NCBI RefSeq assembly: GCF_900156645.1 | Contig: NZ_FTOC01000002.1 | Span: forward strand, 62,001 to 126,000 | Origin: Salimicrobium flavidum | Lineage (GTDB): Bacteria; Bacillota; Bacilli; Bacillales; Halobacillaceae | Direction: 5' to 3' | Length of the DNA stretch: 64,000 bases | Shown here: positions 53,085 through 62,450 of the stretch, one piece after another | Numbering within the stretch: the first letter of the stretch is position 1 | How the letters are laid out: the number at the start of each line of letters is the position of its first letter | Notes under the pieces: model-generated | What the model was told of the DNA's origin: nothing | Databases searched by the model: none | What the model saw: the letters and a program-made list of their open reading frames with translations, nothing else | Translations under genes and position numbers: made by a program

Positions 53085-54392
53085 ATGTTACAGCTATTCG
53101 GCAGAAGAAAATCAGAAACAGCTAACGAATCGAAGGAAGAAACGGTGCTTGGGAGAATAGAGGTCGAGGAAGGTTCCGATCTTGAGAAACAATTGAAGAT
53201 GATACATATGACCGAGGAGGACCTCGGGGTCTTGAATTCCTTGGAACCGGTTTTCGAGGAGCATGTGCAGGGAGTCGTCGATCAGTTTTATGCGAATTTG
53301 GAGAAGGAACCATCCCTGATTGATATCATTAACGAACACAGTTCCACAGAGCGTCTGAAAAAGACACTGATCCGCCACATCCAGGAAATGTTCAATGGCG
53401 TCATAGACGGAGAGTTCATCGAGAAACGTCGGAGAATCGCTGAAATGCACGTACACATAGGACTGTTGCCTAAATGGTACATGGCAGCTTTTCAGGATAT
53501 GCAATTATCGATGTTCTCAGCGCTTGATCAGGCGGAATTGTCTTATGAATACTATCACAAAGGAATTCTGGCAATTACGAAAATGTTGAGCCTGGAACAG
53601 CAGATCGTCCTGGATCTATTCGAAGAAGGGAATGCGCGGAAAAGACGTGAGGCGATCGAAGAGCAACGTGAAAGATCATCCCGGGTGGAGACGACAGCGG
53701 AGGAGCTTGCTTCCGTTACACAGGAGGCCAGTGGCTCTACGGAAGAGTTGAAGAATCAGAGCGAGGAGATTCTCAAAGAGGCGAAAGAAGGGGCTGGCAT
53801 AAGCGAACAGGTTACCGAGCAGTCCATGAAGAGTAAAGAGGAACTTGATGAGCATCAGAAACAGATGAAGGAAATCAAAGAAAGCATCAGGCATATTTCG
53901 GTGGAAACAGAAGAACTGAAGGGGTTTGCGGATAAGATCGGTAAAATTGTCACCATCGTTTCAGGTATTGCCGAACAGACGAATCTCCTGTCGCTGAATG
54001 CTTCGATTGAGGCGGCGAGGGCCGGGGAATATGGAGCCGGTTTTTCCGTCGTGGCGAATGAAGTGCGTAAACTCGCCGAACAGACCCAGTCCTCTGTTTC
54101 TGAAGTTTCCCAGCTGATCGAGTCCACGAACGGACAGGTGCATAGCGTTTCCGGACGTGTGACGGAAATAGATGCAATGATCGGGGACGGTGTGGAGAAG
54201 ATTGATGAAATCAATGAGTTCATGCTGGATATTGTAGATGCGATGGGTAAGAATTACCGGTCGAGTACGAATATGGAGACCAATCTGAAAGAGTTCACAG
54301 CGATCATAGATGAAATCAATAAAGCGGTCTCCCAGGTGGCTGCCTCTTCTCACGGATTGTATGAAATGACGGAGGATATGAAAAATAGATGA
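53085..54392 (+). CDS. hemAT: HemAT-type haem aerotaxis transducer
   Basis: 435 residues from ATG 53085, preceded by GCGGGGGAAG (B. subtilis HemAT has 432). Residues 30-180 are a globin-coupled sensor; the proximal haem His is H122 in [19 protein letters not shown]. The C-terminal MCP signalling domain has its tip at [21 protein letters not shown]. It senses oxygen and signals to CheA/CheW. No membrane segment, so soluble. Terminated by a hairpin with a structured loop. Confidence 0.93.
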   Translation: MLQLFGRRKSETANESKEETVLGRIEVEEGSDLEKQLKMIHMTEEDLGVLNSLEPVFEEHVQGVVDQFYANLEKEPSLIDIINEHSSTERLKKTLIRHIQEMFNGVIDGEFIEKRRRIAEMHVHIGLLPKWYMAAFQDMQLSMFSALDQAELSYEYYHKGILAITKMLSLEQQIVLDLFEEGNARKRREAIEEQRERSSRVETTAEELASVTQEASGSTEELKNQSEEILKEAKEGAGISEQVTEQSMKSKEELDEHQKQMKEIKESIRHISVETEELKGFADKIGKIVTIVSGIAEQTNLLSLNASIEAARAGEYGAGFSVVANEVRKLAEQTQSSVSEVSQLIESTNGQVHSVSGRVTEIDAMIGDGVEKIDEINEFMLDIVDAMGKNYRSSTNMETNLKEFTAIIDEINKAVSQVAASSHGLYEMTEDMKNR

Positions 54393-54398
54393 GGAAGA

Positions 54399-54451
54399 CA
54401 AAAAAGAAGGCGTAGACTCCAGTTTGAAAGGGAGCTTCCGCCTTCTTTTTC
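54399..54451 (+). terminator. Terminator of hemAT
   Basis: AAAAAGAAGGCG / CGCCTTCTTTTT stem enclosing a second small GACTCC / GGGAGC pairing. Confidence 0.85.
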
Positions 54452-54471
54452 ATCTTTGTGCTGCTAATTAC

Positions 54472-54875
54472 TCAGGTCTTCTGAACGGAAACTTCCGCTT
54501 TTCGTTGTCCAGTTACGACATCCAAAAGCACGTGCCCTAAGTAGCCCGGATCAGAAAAAGGAAGAACACTTTTGCCTGACCGGTCTACTTAGGTCAGAGC
54601 TTCTGAGCGGGATGTCTTCACTTTTCGTTGTCCAGCTTCATCACCCAGAAACCGGAGCTATAAGTAGCCATGTCTTTTTGGGAAAAGCACCCAAAAGAGA
54701 ACAAGTCTACTTATGACTTAGGTTTCTAAACGGGGTGATTCCGCTTTTCGTTGTCCAGCTGCAGTTTCCAGAAGTCCGTAATATAAGCGGCTATCTCTGT
54801 TTCGGGAAAAAGCACCCGAAGCCAGGGATCTCCACTTATCTTAGGTCTTCTGAACGGAAACTTCCGCTTTTCGTT
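54472..54875. repeat. Three exact-length 123-bp tandem repeats plus a partial leading copy
   Basis: Units start at GTCCAG at 54507, 54630 and 54753, each 123 bp long and each ending in CTTTTCGTT. Each holds a central stem (for example CCTAAGTAG...CTACTTAGG in unit 1 and ATAAGTAGCC...CTACTTAT in unit 2). A 35-base leading tail at 54472-54506 is nearly identical to the tail of unit 3. This is the GTCCAGCT...CTTCCGCTTTTCGTT type of dispersed repeat known from Bacillus and Geobacillus intergenic regions, here in tandem. Confidence 0.88.
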
Positions 54876-56250
54876 TTTCCAAGTGTTTGCTGAAGAGTCG
54901 CATGATCAGAAGATGGGTGAAGGCCTGGCTGTATTTGTATGCGAACCATGGGAGGGACGGCATATATTCATGAATAGCCACAATCAACTCATCTTTGTGT
55001 GGGATTTTCCTGAACTCAAGGCGCCCCCGGGTATTCTTTTTAGAGTCTGTAAGCAAGCCTCCCGTAATATAATAAAGCGCCCGGTCAGTCGTACTTCTGT
55101 CTTTAGAATAGGAAAGTTCCAGCAATGGCTTTGAACTGAACGATATACCGATGCGGCAACGGTAGTTTTCATCGACGGTTGTCCGCACCCAAGGATTCAA
55201 CAGCGACTCGAGCCATTCCACATAATACAATGCTGTACTGTCTGCCGTCTCTCCTTGAGGCAGAGTGACTCTCTGTACAGAGCGAACATCCTGTTTGAAG
55301 GAAGGGAGTTGAGGAAGTTTCAGGCGTACTCCCTCCTGCCTTTCACTTTCAAGCGCATGTTTCGCAGATTCTTCAAATGAAATCTTCCCGTTACTTATCC
55401 CTTCCACGTAGTTCTCTTTTTGGACAATCATCGGGTGTTTGAGGCTCTCGATAAGGGGATAGACGATTTCTTTGGAAGCCCCTGTCACCATACTTACCCA
55501 TAATCTTGATAGTTTCACGGTGATGAATGGTACAGGAATAGCTCTAGGATTTTTACCTAAAATACCAGCCGTTTTCATCATCATATCCCAGTAGGTCATG
55601 ACTTCCGGACCACCGACGTCGATGGAACGGTTCGAAATGCTTTCATTCCGCATGCCTTCGTCAAGAGCATGAAGGACATCCGGGAGAGCGATCGGCTGGG
55701 TCTCCATACGTGTCCACTTAGGTAGAATCATGAAAGGTAGACGTTTCACCAATTTCGCTAAAATCGGGAAAGACGACCCCTTGGGTCCTACAATCAGGCC
55801 GGCTCTTATAGCTGTGACAGGTGTCCCGTAGGCACGAAGAACATTCTCCACTTCGAAACGGCTGCGCAAATGACGGGAGAGAGGTTCGTTATCATTTGGG
55901 ATGATCCCTGTGAGATATACGATTCGTTTTATGTTCTGTTTCTTAGCTGCCTGCGCAAAGTTATCCGCGAGTATGACGTCCATATCTTCGAATGAGCCCT
56001 GGGTGAGCTTGGCGGAAGGCATCATGGAGTGCACCAGGTAAACGGCTATATCCGCCCCTTCTAATGCTTTCTCGGCATCCACCATGGAGTACAAATCACA
56101 GGAACGCCATGTGACATGTTCACTGTCTCCATACTTATCCCCGTTCCTTGATAGAGCGATGACATCAGCACTCTCTTCTATTTTCTTAAGCAGGTTCTTT
56201 CCGATATATCCACTTGCCCCTGTAAGGGCGACGACCGGTCGTTTATTCAT
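54841..56250 (-). CDS. NAD(P)-binding SDR-like protein with C-terminal domain (YbjT-type)
   Basis: 469 residues from ATG 56248-56250, preceded by AAAAGGAGA; the longer upstream frame is not used. The N-terminal Rossmann domain starts VVALTGASGYIGKNLLKKI, with IKRIVYLTGIIPND near residue 120. The C-terminal half (from about 310) resembles DUF2867 proteins. Substrate unknown. The last 12 residues and stop codon are encoded by the tail of the third 123-bp repeat, so the original C-terminus has been replaced or extended. Confidence 0.8.
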   Translation of the reverse strand: MNKRPVVALTGASGYIGKNLLKKIEESADVIALSRNGDKYGDSEHVTWRSCDLYSMVDAEKALEGADIAVYLVHSMMPSAKLTQGSFEDMDVILADNFAQAAKKQNIKRIVYLTGIIPNDNEPLSRHLRSRFEVENVLRAYGTPVTAIRAGLIVGPKGSSFPILAKLVKRLPFMILPKWTRMETQPIALPDVLHALDEGMRNESISNRSIDVGGPEVMTYWDMMMKTAGILGKNPRAIPVPFITVKLSRLWVSMVTGASKEIVYPLIESLKHPMIVQKENYVEGISNGKISFEESAKHALESERQEGVRLKLPQLPSFKQDVRSVQRVTLPQGETADSTALYYVEWLESLLNPWVRTTVDENYRCRIGISFSSKPLLELSYSKDRSTTDRALYYITGGLLTDSKKNTRGRLEFRKIPHKDELIVAIHEYMPSLPWFAYKYSQAFTHLLIMRLFSKHLEKRKAEVSVQKT

Positions 56251-56305
56251 CGTTTCACTCTCCTTTTCCTTCTTCTTTCCCTTATGAAAAGAAGTGAAAC
56301 TGAAG

Positions 56306-56902
56306 TTAGATCCACCCTTTTTCCTGACAGCGATGGATCGCTTCAATTCGATTGGTGACCTCAAGCTTATCAAGAATGATTGAAATATAGTTACGCACCG
56401 TGGCAGGAGTGATGAACAACTCAAGAGCGATTGTTTTTGTATTTTTCCCCTCGGCCATCAGGCTGACGACTTGCTGTTCTCTTTCTGTCAGGGGACTTTG
56501 AGCTGTGAAGGCGATATCAATCAGTTCAGGGTCATAAACTTTCGCACCTTCATGTATCTTACGGATGGAAGAGGCCAAATCTTCACTCGGGCTGTCTTTT
56601 AATAGATAACCGTGCACTTGGGCATTCTGGGCCTTTTGAAAATAGCCGGAGCGGGCGAAAGTCGTAAGTATGATCACTTTGGAAGGATGGTCCTTCAATT
56701 CCATCGCAGCCTCCAGGCCGTCTTTTTTCGGCATTTCGATATCGAGCATACATATATCGGGTTCTAATTCATAAGCGAGGCGCAATAATTCTTCTCCATC
56801 TCCTGCTTGACCGACGACTTCAATGCCTTCTTCAAGATCGAGAAGTGTGGCAAGGGCGCCGAGTAGCATTCGCTGGTCTTCTGCAATAATCAGCCGAATC
56901 AT
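56306..56902 (-). CDS. desR: DesR-like response regulator
   Basis: 198 residues, NarL/FixJ class. The receiver domain has phosphoacceptor D54 in CMLDIEMP, the same number as B. subtilis DesR. The C-terminal LuxR-type HTH is LTEREQQVVSLMAEGKNTKTIA. It overlaps desK by 4 bases and activates des when phosphorylated by DesK in the cold. Confidence 0.9.
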   Translation of the reverse strand: MIRLIIAEDQRMLLGALATLLDLEEGIEVVGQAGDGEELLRLAYELEPDICMLDIEMPKKDGLEAAMELKDHPSKVIILTTFARSGYFQKAQNAQVHGYLLKDSPSEDLASSIRKIHEGAKVYDPELIDIAFTAQSPLTEREQQVVSLMAEGKNTKTIALELFITPATVRNYISIILDKLEVTNRIEAIHRCQEKGWI

Positions 56903-58026
56903 AAGGAGTCCTCCTTTTGTTTAATGACAGTCGGTACATGGAAAGAAAGGCTGGTTTGGTTATTTTGGTTGACTTCAAGGCTGCCATTGACGAATTCCAG
57001 GCGTTCTTTCATACCTTTCATACCGCTTCCGCGGGAAAAATTGTTAGTCTGGAAGCCCTTGCCGTCATCGGTTACCGTAAGAGAAGTGTATTCCTGATAT
57101 TGGGTGAGCGATACGCGACAAGTAGAGGCTTCGCTGTGCCTGATGACGTTAGTGATCGCTTCTTTCAGGCACATACTTAGAACGTGCTCGATCAGAGGCG
57201 GAAGAGACAGTTCACCTGGATCCCCTTCCTGCTCGAATCTCATACCTGCAGTTTCTATCATCTGATGGGCTCGTACCCACTCATCTTCGAGAGAGGCGAC
57301 TCTCATGTCAGACACCATTTCCCTTACTTCTTTAAGAGCAGCACGGGCTGTATCATGGATATCATCTACTTCACTTTTGGCCTGGGATGGTTTATCTTCG
57401 ATCAGTTTGCCCGCCAGTTCGCTTTTCAGACCGATCATAGATAGTTTTTGCCCAAGGGTATCATGAAGATCCCGGGCGATACGTTCCCTTTCTTCTGTGA
57501 CCATCAGCTGGGATATGCGTTTGTTGGCATCTTCGAGTGCGTCTTTCAATACTTCCTGGTTCCTGCGGTATCGGACGGTGAAAGGAAGCAGTACGACACC
57601 GATCAGAGCAATAGTGACGAACGGTAGGTAAGGGAAAAGAGATTCCATCCGCATGATGAATGTCAGTATGGTCGCTATAAAAGTAGTTGTAAGGTGAACG
57701 GTATAAAGAGCGATGAATCCTCCTGTGTGACGTACGGTTCCGATGAAATAAGCGAGGAACAAAGCAAAGTAGACGTACCCGAAGAGAAACGTCATCACGA
57801 GACTGATAACTATTTCCACACTGACGAAAATATAAATCATCCGGCTATCGGAGGAATAAGACCAGCGGTAGCAAAGGAAAAAAATGAAAGTCATCAGAAT
57901 TCCGAAAATGATCTCGTACATGGAAGAAGACCTGAAAATGAAGAAAAAAGGAAGGACGCAAAAAATGATCCAAATATAAGCGCCGAGTCCTGTTTGTTTA
58001 GGTAAGATGTCGTACCAGTTCTGCAT
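56899..58026 (-). CDS. desK: DesK-like membrane thermosensor histidine kinase
   Basis: 375 residues. Five membrane helices lie between residues 15 and 150. A HisKA_3 motif follows, with the phosphorylated H188 in ERERIARDLHDTLGQKLS, identical in position to B. subtilis DesK. HATPase is at EAITNVIRHSEAS and DDGKGF. It senses membrane fluidity or thickness and phosphorylates DesR. Confidence 0.93.
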   Translation of the reverse strand: MQNWYDILPKQTGLGAYIWIIFCVLPFFFIFRSSSMYEIIFGILMTFIFFLCYRWSYSSDSRMIYIFVSVEIVISLVMTFLFGYVYFALFLAYFIGTVRHTGGFIALYTVHLTTTFIATILTFIMRMESLFPYLPFVTIALIGVVLLPFTVRYRRNQEVLKDALEDANKRISQLMVTEERERIARDLHDTLGQKLSMIGLKSELAGKLIEDKPSQAKSEVDDIHDTARAALKEVREMVSDMRVASLEDEWVRAHQMIETAGMRFEQEGDPGELSLPPLIEHVLSMCLKEAITNVIRHSEASTCRVSLTQYQEYTSLTVTDDGKGFQTNNFSRGSGMKGMKERLEFVNGSLEVNQNNQTSLSFHVPTVIKQKEDSL

Positions 58027-58060
58027 AAATGTCGCTCCTTTTCATCAAGCATATCATATA

Positions 58061-58104
58061 GAAAAGAGGCCGTCCCATGGGAAGTAGGGACGACCTCTTT
58101 TCTT
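58061..58104 (-). terminator. Terminator between des and desK
   Basis: GAAAAGAGG(C)CGTCCC pairs with GGGACG(A)CCTCTTTTC; T-rich on the minus strand. Part of des transcription ends here; desKR may depend on read-through or its own promoter. Confidence 0.75.
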
Positions 58105-58110
58105 TTGATG

Positions 58111-59130
58111 TCAGGCGGAAGTTTGCTCATTTCTTTTCAGCCTCGGTTTGATGTCTTTGAACGATACGAACGTTTTGTTCGCCGTGTCGTAAAGGCGGAA
58201 ACGCGCGGATTTAAGACTTGTCAGGAACGTGATCGTCGTTGCATGTTTCAGAGGCGGATTTGATTCGTGTGCCTCTTCAAGTTTGTAGTTCGGAACTCTT
58301 GGCTGAAGGTGATGGACATGGTGGAAACCGATATTTCCGGAAATCCACTGCATTACCTTAGGAAGCTTGTAATAGGAACTTCCGTCGACCGCTGCCTTGA
58401 CGAAGTCCCATTCGGATTCATCTTCGAAATAGGAATCTTCGAACTGGTGTTGGACGTAGAACAACCAGATTCCGAGCATGCCGGATACATATAGTATAGG
58501 CAGTTGAACGAGAAGGAAAGCTTCCCAGCCTAAAGTAGCGATGATGGTTCCGTAAATCAGTATCGCAGATCCATTGGTAAGGTAAGTGTTCAAGCGTTCT
58601 TTTCTCTTAGCTCCTTTACGGTTGAACCGATTGGAGACGAGAAACAGGTAAATCGGTCCGAATCCGAACATGACGATCGGGTGACGATATAAGCGATAGA
58701 TGAATCGTTCCCCTTTGGAGGCTTGCATATATTCTTCCACGGTCATGACCCAGATGTCACCTGTTCCGCGTTTGTCGAGATTCCCGCTGGTTGCGTGGTG
58801 AATGGAATGGCTACGTTTCCATTTATCGAAAGGGAACAGAGTAAGGATTCCACTGATAATCCCGATGGTACGATTCGCTTTCTGGCTCGGCAGAAAAGAC
58901 GAGTGGGTGCAATCGTGAAAGATGATGAAAATACGAACGACGAAAGCTCCGGCGAGGAGAGCGATCGGAACCGCGAGCCATACGGAGATTTCAAGCGAAA
59001 CGTATGCAAGAATCCAGAGTGCGAGAAAAGGAAGCATTGTATTGACGAGTTGTTTGATGCCGGCCTTCGTATCTGGTTTGGCGAAGGCTGCGACGTCTTT
59101 TTTTAGTTGTTTTTGCTTTTCTTTTTCCAT
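58111..59130 (-). CDS. des: Acyl-lipid fatty acid desaturase
   Basis: 339 residues, four membrane helices. The three His boxes are intact: HDCTHSS, HSIHHATSGN and HHVHHLQP. It introduces a cis double bond into membrane phospholipid acyl chains using O2 and ferredoxin or flavodoxin. Order des-desK-desR as in B. subtilis. Upstream palindromes suggest extra control. Confidence 0.95.
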   Translation of the reverse strand: MEKEKQKQLKKDVAAFAKPDTKAGIKQLVNTMLPFLALWILAYVSLEISVWLAVPIALLAGAFVVRIFIIFHDCTHSSFLPSQKANRTIGIISGILTLFPFDKWKRSHSIHHATSGNLDKRGTGDIWVMTVEEYMQASKGERFIYRLYRHPIVMFGFGPIYLFLVSNRFNRKGAKRKERLNTYLTNGSAILIYGTIIATLGWEAFLLVQLPILYVSGMLGIWLFYVQHQFEDSYFEDESEWDFVKAAVDGSSYYKLPKVMQWISGNIGFHHVHHLQPRVPNYKLEEAHESNPPLKHATTITFLTSLKSARFRLYDTANKTFVSFKDIKPRLKRNEQTSA

Positions 59131-59192
59131 GATCGTTCCTCCTGTATCTTAATGTTACTATAATCATAACCGAAATTAGTAGCAGGTATAAG

Positions 59193-59244
59193 ACACAATT
59201 ATCAGTACTTGTTCGTGATAAATATCACGGGTGGATAATTGTGT
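59193..59244. promoter_or_regulatory. Two palindromes between des and the TraB-family gene
   Basis: An 11-base perfect inverted repeat (ACACAATTATC at 59193-59203, GATAATTGTGT at 59234-59244) encloses a second palindrome CGTGATAAATATCACG (59214-59229). The inner one has the GTGA-N6-TCAC core of Fnr/Rex-like sites. It lies between two divergent promoters. Confidence 0.6.
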
Positions 59245-59304
59245 TCAGAACGACTTATTTAGTATAAAATGAAAGTTAGCCTGTATAAAAAGGAAGGTTC
59301 ACGT

Positions 59305-60477
59305 ATGGAAGAACATGAAGACTATATAACACGGATTCAAATCGAAGATAAAGAAATCGTCCTTATCGGTACGGCACATGTCTCTAAAGCGAGCGCCGTG
59401 CAGGTCAAAGATGTCATTGAAAGAGAAGAACCGGATAGCGTATGCGTAGAGCTCGACGAACAACGGTATCAATCCATCATGGAAGGCAACCAGTGGAGGA
59501 ATATGGATATTTTTCAGGTCATCAAAGAGAAGAAATCGACGCTTCTTCTTATGAACCTGGCGATCTCTTCTTTCCAGAAACGTATGGCGGAACAGTTCGG
59601 AATCCAGGCTGGTCAGGAAATGCTGCAGGGAATCGATTCAGCGAAAGAAGCTGGAGCTGAACTCGTCCTCGCCGATCGGAACATCCAGCTTACGTTCGCC
59701 CGTATCTGGGGAAATCTCGGTTTCAAAGGCAAGGCGAAATTGATGTTATCCCTGTTTGCCGGTATATTTTCGAAAGAAACGATTACAGAAGCAGAACTCG
59801 AGAAGATGAAGGAACAGGATATGCTCGATGCGATGCTTGAAGATTTCACGGAGAATTTCCCGAGATTGAAGACCCCTCTCATCGATGAAAGGGATCAGTA
59901 TCTCGCTGAAAAAATCCGCACCGCGCCGGGTAAAAAGATAGTTGCGGTGCTTGGAGCGGCCCACGTGCCGGGGATTTCGAAAGAAGTTCATCATGAGCAT
60001 GATCTCGAAGCGTTGAAGGAACGACCGAAAAAATCCCCATGGCCGAAAATCATCGGCTGGGCGATCCCTATTTTCATCATCGCTCTCATCGCCTATACAT
60101 TTACTGTGAATGCCGAAGCTGGCGCCCAACAGACACTCAGCTGGGTTCTATGGAATGGAATCGTTTCAGCTATCGGGGCCACAGCCGCATGGGCACATCC
60201 ACTCGCAATCGTCACTGCTTTTATAGCGGCGCCGATCACTTCCCTCAACCCCATGATTGCGGCCGGGTGGTTCGCGGGATTTGTCCAGGCTTATATCAAG
60301 CGTCCGAACGTCGCTGACTTTGAATCGCTGCCGGATGATGTAACGTCTGTAAAAGGATTTTGGAACAACAAAGCGACGAGAGTGCTTCTCGTCATCGCTT
60401 TGACGAATATCGGAAGTTCGCTCGGAACGTTCATCGGTGGAGCGGATGTCATCCGACTATTTTTAGAAAACTTATAA
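59305..60477 (+). CDS. TraB/PrgY-family membrane protein
   Basis: 390 residues from ATG 59305, preceded by AAAAGGAAGG. The N-terminal TraB domain opens IVLIGTAHVSKASAVQVKDVIE (GTAHVS is the family's Gly-His motif), with ELDEQRY near residue 55 and VLGAAHVPGI near 220. The C-terminal 150 residues are four to five membrane helices. The family includes enterococcal pheromone-shutdown proteins and is related to a metalloprotease (TIKI) fold. The role here is unknown; processing of peptide pheromones is possible and interesting in a genome with two peptide-signalling units. Confidence 0.85.
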   Translation: MEEHEDYITRIQIEDKEIVLIGTAHVSKASAVQVKDVIEREEPDSVCVELDEQRYQSIMEGNQWRNMDIFQVIKEKKSTLLLMNLAISSFQKRMAEQFGIQAGQEMLQGIDSAKEAGAELVLADRNIQLTFARIWGNLGFKGKAKLMLSLFAGIFSKETITEAELEKMKEQDMLDAMLEDFTENFPRLKTPLIDERDQYLAEKIRTAPGKKIVAVLGAAHVPGISKEVHHEHDLEALKERPKKSPWPKIIGWAIPIFIIALIAYTFTVNAEAGAQQTLSWVLWNGIVSAIGATAAWAHPLAIVTAFIAAPITSLNPMIAAGWFAGFVQAYIKRPNVADFESLPDDVTSVKGFWNNKATRVLLVIALTNIGSSLGTFIGGADVIRLFLENL

Positions 60478-60530
60478 TTCATGCCCTGTGCTCTCCGGAG
60501 GACGGGGCAATGTTTTAGGAGGAATTGCAG

Positions 60531-61868
60531 ATGGTTGATAAATCGGATATTTACATAAAGGACCTGCTCGAATTTCTGAGGATTCCTACAGTCTCAACAG
60601 ACAGTGCTTATAAAGAGGGGATTGTAAAGGGAGCCGGGTGGCTGGCCGAAGAATTGAAGAAAAGCGGAATGGAAAATGTGGAGATTATGGAAACAGCGGG
60701 CAATCCGGTCGTATATGCCGACTGGTTGCATCAGCCTGGGAAACCGACGTTTCTTATCTACGGTCACTACGACGTGCAGCCACCGGACCCTTTGGGATTG
60801 TGGACGACCTCCCCGTTCGAGCCGGAAATACGCGATGATAAAGTATATGCCCGCGGTGCTACGGATGATAAAGGGCAACTGCTTATTCATGTAAAAGCTG
60901 TAGCTTCTCTGATGGAAGAATACGGAGAACTTCCGGTGAACGTGAAATTCTGTTTGGAAGGGGAAGAAGAGATAGCCAGCCCGAATCTTGTGCCATTTGT
61001 TAAGAAGCATAAAGAGAAGCTTTCCTGCGACGCTGTTCTCGTTTCCGATACACCTATGATGGATAAAGAGACGCCCGCGATCGTGACCGGGCTTAGAGGG
61101 GCGCTCGCATTTGAGATGAATGTGATTACCGCTTCTTCCGACTTGCATTCCGGCGCATATGGAGGGGCAGTACCGAACGCGGTTCATCACCTCGTCAAAT
61201 TGCTGGACTCGCTTCATGATGACGAAGGGAAAATAACGGTAGATGGATTTTATGAAGGAGTACCGGAAGTGACGAATGCGTTACGGGAAGAGATGGCTCG
61301 TCTGCCGTTCTCCGAAGAGGAAACGAAGAGGGAACTTGGACTTAGTTCCCTATATGGAGAGAAAGGATACACACCGCTTGAACAGATAGGTATACGCCCT
61401 ACGATGGAATTCAATGGGATAAAGGGTGGATATCAGGGAGAAGGTATGAAAACGATCATCCCGAAAGAAGCTTCTGCTAAAATCAGTTGCCGACTCGTCG
61501 GGGAACAGCATCCGTCTTACGTTTTTGAAAGGATCAGAGAACATGTTGCTGCATTCACCCCTGAAGGTGCTACGGTTACCCTCGATAAACTGATCGAGGC
61601 GAAGGCAGTAACGATGGATCCGGATAATGAATATATCCAAAAAGCGGCTCGTGCTTATGAAAACTTTTATGAAAATGAAACCCTGTTTCCAAAAGAAGGA
61701 GGATCGATTCCTATCATCGAAGTGTTCCGAGGTGAATTGGACTCCGAACCGGTGCTCATGGGATTCGGTCTTCAGTCGGAGAACATGCACGCCCCTGATG
61801 AACATTTTAATCTATCCAATTTCCGACGGGGGATAAAGACCGTCAAAAACTACTTCGAGTCCTTCTGA
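60531..61868 (+). CDS. M20-family dipeptidase
   Basis: 445 residues from ATG 60531, 7 bases after AGGAGG. Zinc-peptidase motifs: FLIYGHYDVQPPDP (first His and Asp), YARGATDDKGQ (bridging Asp), CLEGEEEIASP (Glu-Glu catalytic/metal) and a C-terminal His in MHAPDEHF. Cytosolic hydrolysis of dipeptides or N-acyl amino acids. Confidence 0.93.
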   Translation: MVDKSDIYIKDLLEFLRIPTVSTDSAYKEGIVKGAGWLAEELKKSGMENVEIMETAGNPVVYADWLHQPGKPTFLIYGHYDVQPPDPLGLWTTSPFEPEIRDDKVYARGATDDKGQLLIHVKAVASLMEEYGELPVNVKFCLEGEEEIASPNLVPFVKKHKEKLSCDAVLVSDTPMMDKETPAIVTGLRGALAFEMNVITASSDLHSGAYGGAVPNAVHHLVKLLDSLHDDEGKITVDGFYEGVPEVTNALREEMARLPFSEEETKRELGLSSLYGEKGYTPLEQIGIRPTMEFNGIKGGYQGEGMKTIIPKEASAKISCRLVGEQHPSYVFERIREHVAAFTPEGATVTLDKLIEAKAVTMDPDNEYIQKAARAYENFYENETLFPKEGGSIPIIEVFRGELDSEPVLMGFGLQSENMHAPDEHFNLSNFRRGIKTVKNYFESF

Positions 61869-61898
61869 ATGAAAAAGTAGAGGACAAAACTGAATAGA

Positions 61899-62154
61899 AC
61901 GAGCCTGGGACAAAAACTGCTTTTACGTTTAAAAATCCGAACAACGTTGTTCGGATTTTTATATACCTTCGTATATGGAATGATTCATAAGAAAAACACG
62001 TCGCTTTCCATGGGCAAGGCTTCAGCTGAATGGATCAAGCGAATAGCTTGATCCATTGGATCTTAAGCTCGTGCTGTTCCCCTAGGAGTCTCCGTGTTTT
62101 TCTTATGAATATTCGTTTTCAGCATTTCTACCATACATTCTGTCCCAGGCTCGT
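61899..62154. repeat. 256-bp nested-palindrome element with 14-bp terminal inverted repeats
   Basis: Ends ACGAGCCTGGGACA (61899-61912) and TGTCCCAGGCTCGT (62141-62154) are perfect inverted repeats. Inside are a 15-base-arm palindrome AAAAATCCGAACAAC / GTTGTTCGGATTTTT (61932-61962), and a second hairpin with 18-base perfect arms ATTCATAAGAAAAACACG / CGTGTTTTTCTTATGAAT (61983-62000 / 62093-62110). The latter's core has another 11-base stem ATGGATCAAGC / GCTTGATCCAT (62030-62056). No ORF of substance. MITE- or REP-like; ends of the CTGGGACA type are common in Firmicute intergenic repeats. Confidence 0.8.
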
Positions 62155-62384
62155 ATACTGTTTGCGGAGGATTCTCTACATTATCCTTCCTACAATGATG
62201 AGTCTCGTCTCGAATCTTCCGGTGTTGATTGCTGTTGTTCGTTCTCTTACAAATTCTTTTTGTGTATATCTTCAGAGTCCGCTGCCCCTGGCTGTTTTTC
62301 TTTCCAATAGGTTTATAAAGTATTAGAAAAGGAAAAGTAAAGAGTGTGCGATTGCTCTGAATAAATATAAATTCACTCATCCGT
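62155..62384. other. Non-coding stretch before the glp promoter
   Basis: No gene supported; short frames on both strands lack ribosome sites and recognisable sequence. Confidence 0.4.
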
Positions 62385-62413
62385 TTGACACCGCTTACAC
62401 ATTCCGATATAGT
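62385..62413 (+). promoter_or_regulatory. glpFK promoter overlapped by a CcpA-like cre site
   Basis: TTGACA (62385-62390), 17-base spacer, TATAGT (62408-62413). TGACACCGCTTACA (62386-62399) matches the cre consensus TGWAANCGNTNWCA at all but one position and overlaps the -35 box, predicting glucose repression. Confidence 0.8.
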
Positions 62414-62450
62414 GTAAGCAACAAGTTAAAACGTGTGGTGGAGAATTGGA

